Counted from the stretch's first letter, positions 9,548 through 18,996 are shown. The stretch is 64,000 nt of DNA from Rubrivivax sp. (GCA_030653385.1 JAURZM010000014.1:19321-83320), one strand, 5' to 3'. Notes: a model not told the origin generated them from the letters alone. Program-made: numbers and translations.

Positions 9548-10213
9548 ATGGCTGCACAGTCCGAGTCGCAACTGCGCGAAGAGATCTGCAGCGTCGGTCG
9601 CTCGCTATTCGACCGTGGCTATGTGCATGCCACGGCGGGCAACATCAGCGTGCGGCTGGACGAAGGTTTTCTGATCACCCCCACCGACGCCTGCCTGGGC
9701 CGGCTGGACCCGGGGCGGCTGGCACGACTGGACGCGCAGGGCCGGCAGACCAGCGGCGACCCGGCCAGCAAGACGCTGGCGCTGCACCGCCACATCTACG
9801 GCGCGGCGCCCGAGGCCCGCTGTGTGATCCACAGCCACAGCACCCACCTGGTGGCGCTGACTTTGCACGGTGTGTGGAGCCCCGATGACATCGTGCCACC
9901 CATCACACCCTACTTCGTGATGAAAGTGGGGCATGTGCCGCTCATCCCCTACCACCGGCCGGGCGACACCCGCGTGGGTGAACTGGTGGCGCAGCGCATC
10001 GCGCAGTTCCACGCCCGCGGCACGCCGATCCGGGCTGTGATGCTGGAGCGCCTGGGGCCGAATGTCTGGCACGGCACGCCCGGCCAGGCCAGTGCGGTGC
10101 TGGAAGAGCTGGAAGAGACCGCTCGCCTGTGGCTGCAGTGCCTGCCACGGCCCCAGCCGCTGAACCCGGCACAAATCGAGGAACTGCGCATCACTTTCGG
10201 CGTCAGCTGGTAG
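9548..10213 (+). CDS. otnC: 3-oxo-tetronate-4-phosphate decarboxylase (class II aldolase family)
   Basis: 221 residues. It has the class II aldolase/adducin fold: HATAGNISVRLDEGFLITPT near the N-terminus, the metal-binding pair HSHSTH (about 95-100), and a further histidine in the YHRPGD region. In this pathway the enzyme decarboxylates 3-oxo-tetronate 4-phosphate to dihydroxyacetone phosphate, which enters glycolysis. The ATG lies 2 bases after the otnK stop, so the three genes form one transcription unit. Related fuculose-phosphate aldolases have the same fold; the operon context decides the call. Confidence 0.9.
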   Translation: MAAQSESQLREEICSVGRSLFDRGYVHATAGNISVRLDEGFLITPTDACLGRLDPGRLARLDAQGRQTSGDPASKTLALHRHIYGAAPEARCVIHSHSTHLVALTLHGVWSPDDIVPPITPYFVMKVGHVPLIPYHRPGDTRVGELVAQRIAQFHARGTPIRAVMLERLGPNVWHGTPGQASAVLEELEETARLWLQCLPRPQPLNPAQIEELRITFGVSW

Positions 10214-10228
10214 CCCCTGGGCGCTGGC

Positions 10229-10256
10229 TCAAGTTGCCACGGCCGGCAGCCGATAC
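10229..10256 (+). promoter_or_regulatory. Possible sigma-28 (FliA) promoter ahead of the HD-GYP gene
   Basis: TCAAGTT at 10229-10235 and GCCGATAC at 10249-10256 resemble the flagellar sigma-28 elements TAAAGTTT and GCCGATAA. The spacing is one base longer than the enteric consensus. The site lies just after the otnC stop, 45 bases before the HD-GYP start. It is a visual match only. Confidence 0.45.
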
Positions 10257-10301
10257 CCTGGCAGTGCCGTCCATTCCAGGCGCGCTACTGCCTGCCGCCA
10301 C

Positions 10302-11576
10302 ATGCTCAAGAAGATCGCCGTCTCCCAGTTGCGCTTGGGCATGCACCTGCACAAGCTGGAAGGCGCGTGGCTCGAACACCCTTTCTGGAAGACCCGCTTC
10401 GTCATCACCAGCAGCGACGACCTGAAGCGCCTGCTGGGCTGTGGCCTGGACGCATGCTGGATCAACACCGCCCTGGGTCTTGACGTGGCCGCCGTGGTGG
10501 AGGACACGCCCCCGGCCGCACCCCGGGCTGCACCCATGGCTGCACCCCCGGCCGCCCCAAGCTTGGCTGCAGCGGCCGCGCCGGCACCTCTGACGCCCCC
10601 CGCGCGGGTGGCAGACCGACCCATCGCCGACGAGCTGAAACAGGCCGCCGCCATCTGCAACCGCGGGCGCCAGGCCGTGACGGCCATGTTCAACGAAGCG
10701 CGCATGGGGCGCACGCTGGACCCCAGCACCTGCCTGCCGCTGGTGGAAGAGATCTCCGGCTCGGTGATGCGCAACCCGGGCGCCTTGGTCAGCCTGGCGC
10801 GCCTGAAGACCCGCGACGACTACACCTACATGCACTCGGTGGCCGTGTGCGCGATGATGGTCGCGCTGTCGCGCCAGATCGGCCTGGACGAAGCCGGCTG
10901 CCGCGAGGCCGGCCTGGCCGGGCTGATGCACGACATCGGCAAGGCGCTGATGCCGGTGGACGTGCTGAACAAACCCGGGCGCCTGAGCGACGAAGAGTTT
11001 GCCGTCATCCGCACCCACTCCGAGGAAGGTTACGGCCTGCTCAAGGATGGCCAAGCCGTCAGCGCGGCCGCGCTGGACGTGGTGCTGCACCACCACGAGC
11101 GCATGGACGGCACCGGCTACCCGCACAAGCTGCCGGGCGACCAAATCAGCCAGCTGGCGCGCATGGGCGCCATCTGCGACGTCTACGACGCCATCACGTC
11201 CAACCGCCCCTACAAGTCGGGCTGGGACCCGGCGCAGTCCATCGCCCGCATGGCTTCCTGGAAGGGCCACTTCGACACCGCTCTCTTTGCCGCCTTCGTG
11301 CAGAGCCTGGGCATCTACCCCACGGGTTCCTTGGTCAAACTGGCGTCGAGCCGGCTGGCGGTGGTGGTGGAGCAGAACACCGGCAACCTGGTGTCGCCGG
11401 TGGTGATGGTGTTCTTTTCCACCAAGTCGCAGCTGCACATCACGCCGACGCGGCTGGACCTGTCGCGTGGCACGCAAGACCGCATCACCGGCCGCGAAGA
11501 GGGCGGCAGCGAACGTTTTCCGCACCTGGACGAACTGTGGGCCGACCCCGAGGCGCTGCGGCGCATGAAAGCCTGA
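10302..11576 (+). CDS. HD-GYP domain cyclic-di-GMP phosphodiesterase
   Basis: 424 residues. The N-terminal 60 residues (MLKKIAVSQLRLGMHLHKLEGAW and on to DLKRLL) match the DUF3391 module that precedes HD-GYP domains. An Ala/Pro-rich linker (about 65-105) follows. The HD-GYP domain spans about 160-340: HSVAVCAMM, the HD pair in LMHDIGK (His210, Asp211), VVLHHHERMDGTGYP with GYP at 272-274, and ICDVYDAITSNRPYK. All residues expected for an active enzyme appear present. Such proteins degrade c-di-GMP and tend to promote motility. This agrees with the possible flagellar-type promoter in front and counters the GGDEF protein near 41 kb. Confidence 0.94.
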   Translation: MLKKIAVSQLRLGMHLHKLEGAWLEHPFWKTRFVITSSDDLKRLLGCGLDACWINTALGLDVAAVVEDTPPAAPRAAPMAAPPAAPSLAAAAAPAPLTPPARVADRPIADELKQAAAICNRGRQAVTAMFNEARMGRTLDPSTCLPLVEEISGSVMRNPGALVSLARLKTRDDYTYMHSVAVCAMMVALSRQIGLDEAGCREAGLAGLMHDIGKALMPVDVLNKPGRLSDEEFAVIRTHSEEGYGLLKDGQAVSAAALDVVLHHHERMDGTGYPHKLPGDQISQLARMGAICDVYDAITSNRPYKSGWDPAQSIARMASWKGHFDTALFAAFVQSLGIYPTGSLVKLASSRLAVVVEQNTGNLVSPVVMVFFSTKSQLHITPTRLDLSRGTQDRITGREEGGSERFPHLDELWADPEALRRMKA

Positions 11577-11635
11577 ATGAAAGCCTGAAGCCGGGCTGAC
11601 TACACTTCGGCTCCACACGGGGCTCAGGAGTGGTC

Positions 11636-13231
11636 ATGAAGCGCTTGTCGATGCATGGAGTGGTGGCGGTGCTGGCACTGCTGATGGTGGCCAGCGGGCA
11701 CGCTCAGGCGCAGACGCTGCGCTGGGCCAGCCAGGGCGACCCGCTGACGATGGACCCGCACTCGCAGAACGAGGGTCTCACCAACAACATCAACGGCCAG
11801 GTCTACGAACGCCTGGTCAAGCGCGACCGGCAACTGGCCATCGTGCCCGCGCTGGCCACCAGCTGGCAGCAGACGGCGCCGCTGGTCTGGCGCTTCAAGC
11901 TGCGAGCCGGTGTCACCTTCCACGACGGCGCCCCGCTCACGGCCGAGGACGTGGTGTTTTCGGTGCAGCGGGCGCAGATGCCCTCGTCGACCTTTGCGGT
12001 GTATGCCAATGCCGTGGGCACACCGGTGGCGGTGGACAAGGAGACGGTCGAATTCCGCCTGGCCAAGGTCAACCCGGTGTTCCTGCAGCACCTGGAGAGT
12101 GTGTTCATCATGAACAAGGCCTGGAGCGAAAAAAACCGCGTCACCAAGCCGCAAGACTTCAAGAACAAGGAAGAAAGCTTCGCCGGCTTCAATGCCAACG
12201 GCACCGGTCCCTTCCGCCTGGCCAGCCGGCAGCCGGGCATCAGGACCACGCTGACGCGCAACCCGGCCTGGTGGGGTCGCGGCGAGCCGGCTAACTCGGG
12301 AAACGTGCAGGAAGTGGTCTACACGCCCATTGCGAACGACGCCACCCGGCTGGCCGCGCTGGTGACCGGCGAAATTGACTTCGTGCTCGACCCCGCGCCG
12401 CGCGACGTGGCCCGGCTGCGCAACACGGCGGGCGTGAAGATCATCGACGGGCCCGAGAACCGGCTCATCTTCCTGGGCATGGACCAGCATCGTGACGAAC
12501 TGCTGTACGGCAACGTGAAGCACAAAAACCCGTTCAAGGACCTGCGGGTGCGCCAGGCGCTGTACCACGCCATCGACATCGAGACCATCAAGAACAAGCT
12601 GATGAACGGCCAGAGCGCACCCACCGGCGGCCTGACGCCCAGCCCGCAGGGGTCGTACAACGACGCGGCCATCGAAGCGCGCCTGCCTTTCGACCTGGCC
12701 AAGGCGCGTGCGCTGATGGCGCAGGCCGGCTGGGCCGAGGGTTTCGAGGTGGCAATGGACTGCCCCAACAACCGCTACATCAACGACGAAGAAATCTGCA
12801 TCGCACTGGCTGGCATGTGGGCGCAGCTGAAGGTCAAGGTCAAGGTCAACGCGATGCCACGTGCGCTGTACTTTCCGAAGCTGGAGAAGTTCGACACCAG
12901 CCTGTACCTGCTGGGCTGGGGCGGTGCGGTGACCGACGCCGAAACCATGATCACGCCCGTGCTGCGCCACCCGGCTGAAAACGGCGTGGGCATCTTCAAC
13001 GCCGGTCGTGCCCGCAACGACGCCTTCGAGAAGCTGGCGGTGGCGCAGTCACAGGAAGCCGACCCGCACAAGCGCGAAGAACTGGTGAAGGCCGCGCTGC
13101 GAGAGTACAAGGCACAGGCCCACATCATTCCGCTGCACCGCCAGGTGGTGCCCTGGGCCGCACGCAACAACGTGCAGGTGGTGCACCGGGCCGACAACTG
13201 GGTCGAGGTGCCGTGGATCAGCCTGCGGTAG
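11636..13231 (+). CDS. Periplasmic substrate-binding protein of a peptide-type ABC transporter (SBP family 5)
   Basis: 531 residues. A signal peptide of about 26 residues ends at AQAQ. The mature protein opens with TLRWASQGDPLTMDPHSQNEG and contains FKLRAGVTFHDGAPLTAEDVVFS, the hallmark of the DppA/OppA family. It continues through GTGPFRL and the VRQALYHAIDIETI stretch. The ATG at 11636 was preferred to the GTG at 11630 because CAGGAG ends at 11630, giving good spacing. No permease or ATPase gene is adjacent, so either it works with a distant transporter or its partners were separated. The ligand cannot be predicted. Confidence 0.94.
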   Translation: MKRLSMHGVVAVLALLMVASGHAQAQTLRWASQGDPLTMDPHSQNEGLTNNINGQVYERLVKRDRQLAIVPALATSWQQTAPLVWRFKLRAGVTFHDGAPLTAEDVVFSVQRAQMPSSTFAVYANAVGTPVAVDKETVEFRLAKVNPVFLQHLESVFIMNKAWSEKNRVTKPQDFKNKEESFAGFNANGTGPFRLASRQPGIRTTLTRNPAWWGRGEPANSGNVQEVVYTPIANDATRLAALVTGEIDFVLDPAPRDVARLRNTAGVKIIDGPENRLIFLGMDQHRDELLYGNVKHKNPFKDLRVRQALYHAIDIETIKNKLMNGQSAPTGGLTPSPQGSYNDAAIEARLPFDLAKARALMAQAGWAEGFEVAMDCPNNRYINDEEICIALAGMWAQLKVKVKVNAMPRALYFPKLEKFDTSLYLLGWGGAVTDAETMITPVLRHPAENGVGIFNAGRARNDAFEKLAVAQSQEADPHKREELVKAALREYKAQAHIIPLHRQVVPWAARNNVQVVHRADNWVEVPWISLR

Positions 13232-13264
13232 CACGCTGAAGGCACCCGGCGGCGGGTATTGACT

Positions 13265-13285
13265 CCCTCTCCCCCTGGGAGAGGG
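13265..13285. repeat. CCCTCTCCCC-type intergenic palindrome
   Basis: CCCTCTCCCC is followed directly by its near inverted copy CTGGGAGAGGG, then TTGGGGTGAGGG. This is a dispersed intergenic repeat seen in many proteobacteria. Here it lies between the convergent ends of the binding-protein gene and the DUF1841 gene and may act as a shared terminator. There is no T-run. Confidence 0.65.
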
Positions 13286-13311
13286 TTGGGGTGAGGGTGC
13301 TGCCAGCGCGC

Positions 13312-13746
13312 TCAGTCCGCGGTTGCGCGCCGCCGCACCGCTTCCAGGTAAGCCTGCCCGTCGGGGGGCAGGCCGCTGCGCTGGCTGGCCCACACCATTT
13401 CTCCCAGGCACTCCATGACCTCGTGGTGCGCTTCGTGCAAGGAGCCGCGCCGTGCTGCCAGCAGGTCCACGGCCTGGCGGATGCCGGTAGGCTGGTCGAT
13501 GGCCACCTGCTCGGCAATCGACAGGTGCATGCTCAGGTGCAGGAAGGGGTTGGTGCGGCCTTCCTCCACCGTGTAGACGGCCTGCAGCGCGGCCGCCTCG
13601 TCGGCCAGCTCGGGGTGGTACTCGGGATGTTCGTCGATCCACCGTGCGGCCACCGCCTGCATCGGTTCCAGCGGCGCACCGCTGCGTTGGCGCAGGTAGG
13701 TGCTGCAGAAGAAACGGCGCACGTCGGACTGGGAGGGCTGGAACAT
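13312..13746 (-). CDS. DUF1841 family protein
   Basis: 144 residues. The sequence has [11 protein letters not shown] (about 37-47), then [21 protein letters not shown] with a conserved Asn-Pro-Phe-Leu-His core, then [14 protein letters not shown] near the C-terminus. These are the family's most constant blocks. Function is unknown; it is a soluble helical protein found through the betaproteobacteria. It is divergent from the RutE-like gene, with starts 47 bases apart, so the two promoters share that gap. Confidence 0.88.
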   Translation of the reverse strand: MFQPSQSDVRRFFCSTYLRQRSGAPLEPMQAVAARWIDEHPEYHPELADEAAALQAVYTVEEGRTNPFLHLSMHLSIAEQVAIDQPTGIRQAVDLLAARRGSLHEAHHEVMECLGEMVWASQRSGLPPDGQAYLEAVRRRATAD

Positions 13747-13793
13747 GGTCAGAATTGTCGCCTCACGCCACCGTCCGTTTCACCGAAGTCCGC

Positions 13794-14369
13794 ATGAACC
13801 TCAGCACCGACCAGCTTTTCACCCAGGCGCGCACCCAGAACGGCTTTCTGCCGCAGGCCGTGCCCGACGAACAGCTGAAGGCCTTGTACGAGCTGATGAA
13901 GTGGGGCCCGACCTCGGCCAACAGCAGCCCGGCGCGCTTGGCCTTCGTGCGCAGCGCCGAAGCCAAGGCCCGCCTGGTGGCCTGCGTCTCGCCTGGCAAC
14001 CAGGCCAAGGTGCAGGAAGCGCCGGTGACCGTGATCATCGGCATGGACATGGCGTTTTACGAGCGCCTGCCGCAGCTCTTTCCGCACACCGACGCCCGTT
14101 CCTGGTTCGAAGGCAAAGACGAGATGATCCGCAGCACGGCCTTTCGCAACTCCAGCTTGCAAGGGGGCTACCTGATCATGGCGGCACGTGCGCTGGGCCT
14201 GGGTTGCGGGCCGATGAGCGGCTTCGACGCCAGCAGGGTGGACACCGAGTTCTGGGCCGGCACCACCGTCAAGACCAATTTCATCTGCACCCTGGGCCAC
14301 GGCAACCCCGCCAAGGTGCTGCCGCGCAGCCCGCGACTGAGCTTCGACGAAGCCTGCCAGCTGGTCTGA
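13794..14369 (+). CDS. Nitroreductase-family protein, RutE-like (malonic semialdehyde reductase type)
   Basis: 191 residues, close to E. coli RutE (196). Visible family blocks are [18 protein letters not shown] (FMN binding, about 37-54), [29 protein letters not shown] (about 117-146, given here in shortened form: FRNSSLQGG then [11 protein letters not shown]) and a C-terminal GHGNP. RutE reduces malonic semialdehyde or related compounds with NADH and FMN. No other rut genes are nearby, so the physiological substrate is open. The ATG at 13794 has no strong ribosome site but is the first start in the domain. Confidence 0.88.
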   Translation: MNLSTDQLFTQARTQNGFLPQAVPDEQLKALYELMKWGPTSANSSPARLAFVRSAEAKARLVACVSPGNQAKVQEAPVTVIIGMDMAFYERLPQLFPHTDARSWFEGKDEMIRSTAFRNSSLQGGYLIMAARALGLGCGPMSGFDASRVDTEFWAGTTVKTNFICTLGHGNPAKVLPRSPRLSFDEACQLV

Positions 14370-14380
14370 CGGCAGCCGAC

Positions 14381-15139
14381 TTGCTGCCCTTCATCACCGA
14401 CCCGCTGTTCTACGCGGTGGCCGTGCCGGCGGTGCTGCTGACCGGCCTGGCCAAAAGCGGCTTTGCGGCCGGTTTCGGTGTGCTGGCCACGCCCTTGATG
14501 GCACTGACGCTGCCCGCGCCGCAGGCGGCGGCCATCCTGCTGCCGCTGCTGCTGGCGATGGACCTGACCGGCCTGCAGCAGATGTGGCACGACCGCGACC
14601 GCGCGATGGTCAAGCGCCTGGTGCTGTGGGGCGTGCTGGGTGTGGTGCTGGGCACGCTGCTGTTCGGTGTGCTGTCGCCCAAGGCGGTGGCCGGCTGGCT
14701 GGGTGCGATGACGCTGGCTTTTCTGGCGCAGCGGCTGCTGTTCAAGCCGGCCCCTGGCTCGGCGGCACCGTCGCGCAGCTGGGAATCGGTGAGTGCCACG
14801 CTGTCGGGTTTCACCAGCTTCGTGGCCCACGCTGGCAGCCCGCCCATCATGGCCTACCTGCTGCCGCTGAAGCTGCCGGCTCGCACGCTGACGGCCACGC
14901 TGGCGGTGTACTTTGCCGGTGTCAACGCGGTCAAGGTGGTGCCCTATGCCGCGCTGGGTTTGCTGGACACCCGGAACCTGGCCACGTCGTTGCTGCTGCT
15001 GCCGATTGCGCCACTGGGCGTGTGGGCCGGTGTCTGGCTCGTGAGGCGCGTGGATGGCACCTGGTTCTACCGGCTGATGTACGCCGGCATGTTCCTGGCG
15101 GGCAGCAAGCTGTTGTGGGACGGCTTGTCGCCAATCTAG
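14381..15139 (+). CDS. TauE/SafE family sulfite/anion exporter
   Basis: About 252 residues with seven to eight hydrophobic segments. The early GLAKSGFAAGFG and the second-half FTSFVAHAGSPPIMAYLLPL are the duplicated signature of TauE/SafE transporters, which export sulfonates, sulfite or other small anions. No ATG lies near the N-terminus. TTG at 14381 gives the shortest protein that keeps the first membrane helix, 11 bases after the RutE-like stop, so it is probably cotranscribed. CTG at 14366 is a less likely alternative. Substrate unknown. Confidence 0.87.
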   Translation: MLPFITDPLFYAVAVPAVLLTGLAKSGFAAGFGVLATPLMALTLPAPQAAAILLPLLLAMDLTGLQQMWHDRDRAMVKRLVLWGVLGVVLGTLLFGVLSPKAVAGWLGAMTLAFLAQRLLFKPAPGSAAPSRSWESVSATLSGFTSFVAHAGSPPIMAYLLPLKLPARTLTATLAVYFAGVNAVKVVPYAALGLLDTRNLATSLLLLPIAPLGVWAGVWLVRRVDGTWFYRLMYAGMFLAGSKLLWDGLSPI

Positions 15140-15214
15140 GGAGACGCTGACCCTCCAAGTGAGTGGTATTTCGTGTCTTTGAGCAGAATCCGAATCGCAC
15201 GGCGTCGCCGGCCT

Positions 15215-15230
15215 GTAGAGTTCGCTCTAC
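15215..15230 (+). promoter_or_regulatory. UUCG-capped hairpin in the leader of the secretion locus
   Basis: GTAGAG, the tetraloop TTCG, then CTCTAC form a perfect 6-bp stem 49 bases upstream of the exporter start. It sits in the 139-bp gap after the TauE/SafE gene. It could stabilise a 5' leader or end upstream transcripts; there is no T-run. Confidence 0.4.
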
Positions 15231-15278
15231 CCCGAAAAGTAGCCAAAGAGCCGGGGGAACAGTCAGGGAGCGGAAGTC

Positions 15279-17525
15279 TTGGAAACCGGAATCGGCGCCT
15301 CGTCACGGGCGTCAAGTGGAGCAATGCGTCTCGCGGAAGCGCCGCTGACACATGCCGTGGAAGCCGAACCAGGCCCGCGGACAACACGCCTTCTTGCGCT
15401 GCAGGCCTTTGCGGTCATCGCCCGGCTGCATCACGTCGCTTGCGAGCCCACCGCGCTGCTGCATGCCTTGGGCAAACCCGCGTCTGAGCCTGCCGAAGTG
15501 GCCGACCTGCTGCTGGTGGCCAAACAGCTGGGCCTGCGCGCCAAGCTCGTTCGCACGGCTGCCGACCGGCTGGCGCTGACCCCGCTGCCCGCGCTTGCCT
15601 TGTTGCGCGACGGCAGCATCGCCATCCTGGCCCAGAGCGACGGCCAGCGTGTGCTGCTTCAGCGTTTTGCAGAAGGCGCAGAACAGCGGCCGCTGATCGA
15701 ACCGGCGGCTACCTTCGCCGAGCAGTGGAGCGGCGAGCTGCTGCTCGTCACCAGCCGCGCCAGCCTGGCCGGCGAACTGGCCAAGTTCGACTTCAGCTGG
15801 TTCGTGCCCAGCCTGGTGCGCCACCGCCGGCTGCTGGGCGAGGTGCTGATGGTCAGCATGTTCCTGCAGCTCTTTGCGCTGGTGAGCCCGCTGTTCTTCC
15901 AGGTGGTGATGGACAAGGTGCTGGTGCACCGGGGCACCAGCACGCTTGATGTGCTTATCGTCGGCCTGGTCATCGTCATGCTCTTCGAAAGCGGCCTGAC
16001 GCTGCTGCGCAGCTACGTGTTCAGCCACACCACGAGCCGCATCGACGTGGAACTGGGTTCGCGCCTGTACCGCCACATGCTGAACCTGCCGCTGGCCTGG
16101 TTCGAGAGCCGGCGCGTGGGGGACTCGGTGGCGCGGGTGCGCGAGCTGGAGAACATCCGCAGCTTCCTGACCGGCAGCGCGCTGACGCTTGTGCTCGACC
16201 TGCTGTTTTCAGTGCTCTTCGTGGCCGTGATGCTGCTGTACAGCGTGAAGCTCACGCTCATCGTGCTGCTGAGTCTGCCGCTGTATGTGCTGCTGTCGGT
16301 GTTGGTGGTGCCGGTGCTGCGCGCGCGGCTGGAAGAGAAGTTCGCCCGCGGCGCTGAAAACCAGGCCATGCTCGTCGAAAGCATCACCGGCGCGCAGACC
16401 CTCAAAGCCAGTGCGTTGGAGCCTGTGTTCGCCCGCAAATGGGACCAGCAGCTTGCCGGCTACGTGGCCGCCAGCTTCCGCACCCAGAACCTGGCCACCG
16501 CGGCACACGAGGTGGTGGGCCTTGTCGGCAAACTGGTGTCAGCAGCCGTACTCTGGTTCGGCGCCCATGCCGTGATGGCGGGCGAACTCACGGTGGGCAT
16601 GTTCGTGGCGTTCACGATGTTCTCAAACCGGGTGGCGATGCCCATCATGCGCATCGCACAGATGTGGCCAGACTTCCAGCAGACCGGCATCTCGGTGCGC
16701 CGCCTGGGCGACATCCTGAACACCCGCACCGAGGTGCCACCGCAGGCGGTGGCGCAGCTGCCACCGCTGAAGGGCCGCATCACGCTGGAGAACGTCACCT
16801 TCCGCTACCGGCCGGAAGCACCGCCTGTGTTGCACGGCGTGAGCCTGGACATCCGCGCCGGCGAGGTCATCGGCATCGTGGGCCGCAGTGGCAGCGGCAA
16901 GAGCACGCTCACCAAGCTCGTGCAGCGCCTGTACTCACCCGAACAGGGCCGGGTGCTGGTCGACGGCATCGACATCGGCCTTATCGACGCTGCTCAGCTG
17001 CGCCGCCAGGTGGGCGTGGTGCTGCAAGAGAACCTGCTCTTCAACCGCAGCGTGCGCGAGAACATCGCCATTGCCGACCCGGCCGCGCCGCTGGAGGCGG
17101 TGATGCACGCCGCCGCCCTGGCCGGCGCCGCCGAGTTCATCAGTGAACTGACGCAGGGCTATGACACCGTGGTGGGCGAACAGGGCACGGGCCTGTCGGG
17201 CGGGCAGCGCCAGCGCATTGCCATTGCGCGGGCACTGTTCACCAACCCGCGCATCCTGATCCTGGACGAAGCCACCAGTGCGCTCGACTATGAAAGCGAA
17301 GCGATCCTGCACAAGAACATGGCCGCTATCTGCAAGGGCCGGACGGTGATCATCATCGCTCACCGGCTCACGGCCGTGCGCAACGCCCACCGCATCATTG
17401 CCATGGAACGGGGCCGCATTGCGGAAGCCGGCTCGCACGAGGCGCTGCTGCAGCAAGGCGGCCTGTACGCACACTTGTGGCGCCTGCAGACCGCCGCGCC
17501 AGGCAACCCGGAGCGCGTAGCGTGA
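15279..17525 (+). CDS. Type I secretion ABC exporter (HlyB-like, inactive C39-like domain)
   Basis: 748 residues. Residues about 35-160 form a C39-peptidase-like domain without the catalytic cysteine (the helix reads QAFAVIARLHHVACEP), as in HlyB, where this domain docks RTX substrates. Membrane segments occupy about 180-460. The ATPase domain has Walker A GRSGSGKST, the signature LSGGQRQRIAIARAL, Walker B ILILDEATSALD and the H-loop IIAHRLT. The start is TTG 15279, with AGGGAG nine bases upstream; ATG at 15324 is a shorter alternative. It should energise export of the RTX protein encoded downstream. Its stop overlaps the adaptor start by 4 bp (GTGA). Confidence 0.93.
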   Translation: METGIGASSRASSGAMRLAEAPLTHAVEAEPGPRTTRLLALQAFAVIARLHHVACEPTALLHALGKPASEPAEVADLLLVAKQLGLRAKLVRTAADRLALTPLPALALLRDGSIAILAQSDGQRVLLQRFAEGAEQRPLIEPAATFAEQWSGELLLVTSRASLAGELAKFDFSWFVPSLVRHRRLLGEVLMVSMFLQLFALVSPLFFQVVMDKVLVHRGTSTLDVLIVGLVIVMLFESGLTLLRSYVFSHTTSRIDVELGSRLYRHMLNLPLAWFESRRVGDSVARVRELENIRSFLTGSALTLVLDLLFSVLFVAVMLLYSVKLTLIVLLSLPLYVLLSVLVVPVLRARLEEKFARGAENQAMLVESITGAQTLKASALEPVFARKWDQQLAGYVAASFRTQNLATAAHEVVGLVGKLVSAAVLWFGAHAVMAGELTVGMFVAFTMFSNRVAMPIMRIAQMWPDFQQTGISVRRLGDILNTRTEVPPQAVAQLPPLKGRITLENVTFRYRPEAPPVLHGVSLDIRAGEVIGIVGRSGSGKSTLTKLVQRLYSPEQGRVLVDGIDIGLIDAAQLRRQVGVVLQENLLFNRSVRENIAIADPAAPLEAVMHAAALAGAAEFISELTQGYDTVVGEQGTGLSGGQRQRIAIARALFTNPRILILDEATSALDYESEAILHKNMAAICKGRTVIIIAHRLTAVRNAHRIIAMERGRIAEAGSHEALLQQGGLYAHLWRLQTAAPGNPERVA

Positions 17526-18928
17526 GCGGCGAGGCAGATGTCCGGCAGCGCCACCCCGCGGTGGACCTGCTGCGCCGCTACCGCAGCGTGTTCGCCGCCG
17601 CCTGGGAGGCCCGGCACGAGCTGGCGGGCCCGAAGCGCCTGGCCAGTGAGGCGGCATTCCTGCCGGCCGCGCTGGAAATCCAAGAGACGCCCGTGCACCC
17701 GGCACCGCGCCGCGCGGCGTGGGCCATCATGGCCCTGTTCACGATCGTTGTCGTCTGGAGCATCGTCGGCCAGGTGGACATCGTGGCCGTGGCGCATGGC
17801 CGCATCGTCGTCAGCGATGGTACGAAGGTGGTGCAGCCGCTGGAAGCCGGCGTGATCCGCGCGATCCACGTGCGTGACGGCGACAAGGTGACAGCCGGGC
17901 AGGTGCTCATCGAGCTGGACGCCACCAGTGCAGCTGCCGACCGCATCGGCGTGGACCAGCAGCTCGGCGCCGCCCGTCAAGACGCAGCGCGGGCGCTGGC
18001 CTTGCTGCAGGCGCTGCGAACCGGCCGGATGCCCCCCGTCGAGCCTGAGGCGCAGCAACAGGCCAGCGCCGAATGGGCCGACATCAGTGCCCGCTTGGCG
18101 CGACTGGGAGCCGAGGCCGCACGCAGGGAAGCCGAAATCGCCACCGTGCGCGAGGGCGTGAGCAAACTGCAGGCCACCCTGCCCCTGGCGCGGCAGCGCG
18201 AGGCGGACATCCAGGCGCTCAGCACGCAGGGCTTCGTGGCCGGCCACGCGGGGCAGGACCGGACGCGCGAACGCATCGAGATCGAACGCGACCTGTCAGC
18301 GCAGCAGGCCAGGCTGAAGGAAGCCGAGGCGACCCTGGCCGAGAGCCGGCAGAACAAGGCCGCCTACCTGGCGGAGACACAGCGCAGCCTGAATGACCGG
18401 CTGGCCAAGGCCGGCCTCGACCAGAGCCAGCTGCAACAGCAAGGCGCCAAGACTGCGCAGCGCGAACAGCTGACGAAGCTGAAGGCGCCGGTGGCGGGCA
18501 CGGTGCAGCAGCTGGCGGTGTTCAGCACCGGCGGTGTCGTCACGCCCGCGCAGACGCTGCTGGTGATCGTGCCCGACGGCGCCGAGGTGACGGCCGAGGT
18601 GGTGATCGAAAACAAGGACATCGGCTTCGTGAGCCCCGGGCAGCAAGCCGAAGTGAAGGTGGAGACCTTCAGCTTCACCCGTTACGGCACGCTACCAGCC
18701 ACGGTGAGCTGGGTGACGCAGGATGCGGTGAACGACGAAAAACGCGGCGCGATCTTTCCGGCCACGTTGCGGCTGGAGCGGGCGGTGCTGGACGTGAACG
18801 GCAAGGCCGTGAAGCTGGCGCCTGGCATGCAGGTGACGGCCGAGGTGAAGACCGGGCGGAGGCGGGTGATTGAGTACTTGCTGGGCCCGATGCAGGAGGC
18901 GCTGCAGGGCAGTGCGAAGGAGCGATGA
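17522..18928 (+). CDS. HlyD-family periplasmic adaptor of type I secretion
   Basis: 468 residues starting at the GTG overlapping the exporter stop. A cytoplasmic N-terminus (about 1-55) is followed by one membrane helix (about 64-82). Next come the first lipoyl half-motif GVIRAIHVRDGDKVTAGQVLIELD, best read as RVxDGDxVxAGQ, a long alpha-helical hairpin (about 130-310), and the second lipoyl half LKAPVAGTVQQLAVFSTGG. The beta-barrel domain ends with KLAPGMQVTAEVKTGRR and a short tail, the standard end for RTX-system adaptors. It bridges the ABC exporter to an outer-membrane TolC, which is not encoded in this window. Confidence 0.94.
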   Translation: MSGEADVRQRHPAVDLLRRYRSVFAAAWEARHELAGPKRLASEAAFLPAALEIQETPVHPAPRRAAWAIMALFTIVVVWSIVGQVDIVAVAHGRIVVSDGTKVVQPLEAGVIRAIHVRDGDKVTAGQVLIELDATSAAADRIGVDQQLGAARQDAARALALLQALRTGRMPPVEPEAQQQASAEWADISARLARLGAEAARREAEIATVREGVSKLQATLPLARQREADIQALSTQGFVAGHAGQDRTRERIEIERDLSAQQARLKEAEATLAESRQNKAAYLAETQRSLNDRLAKAGLDQSQLQQQGAKTAQREQLTKLKAPVAGTVQQLAVFSTGGVVTPAQTLLVIVPDGAEVTAEVVIENKDIGFVSPGQQAEVKVETFSFTRYGTLPATVSWVTQDAVNDEKRGAIFPATLRLERAVLDVNGKAVKLAPGMQVTAEVKTGRRRVIEYLLGPMQEALQGSAKER

Positions 18929-18996
18929 ATGATCGCGGCTTGTCAGAGTAGAAATATCCAGCACCACTCGATTCAACAGACACAGGGAGAGATGCA

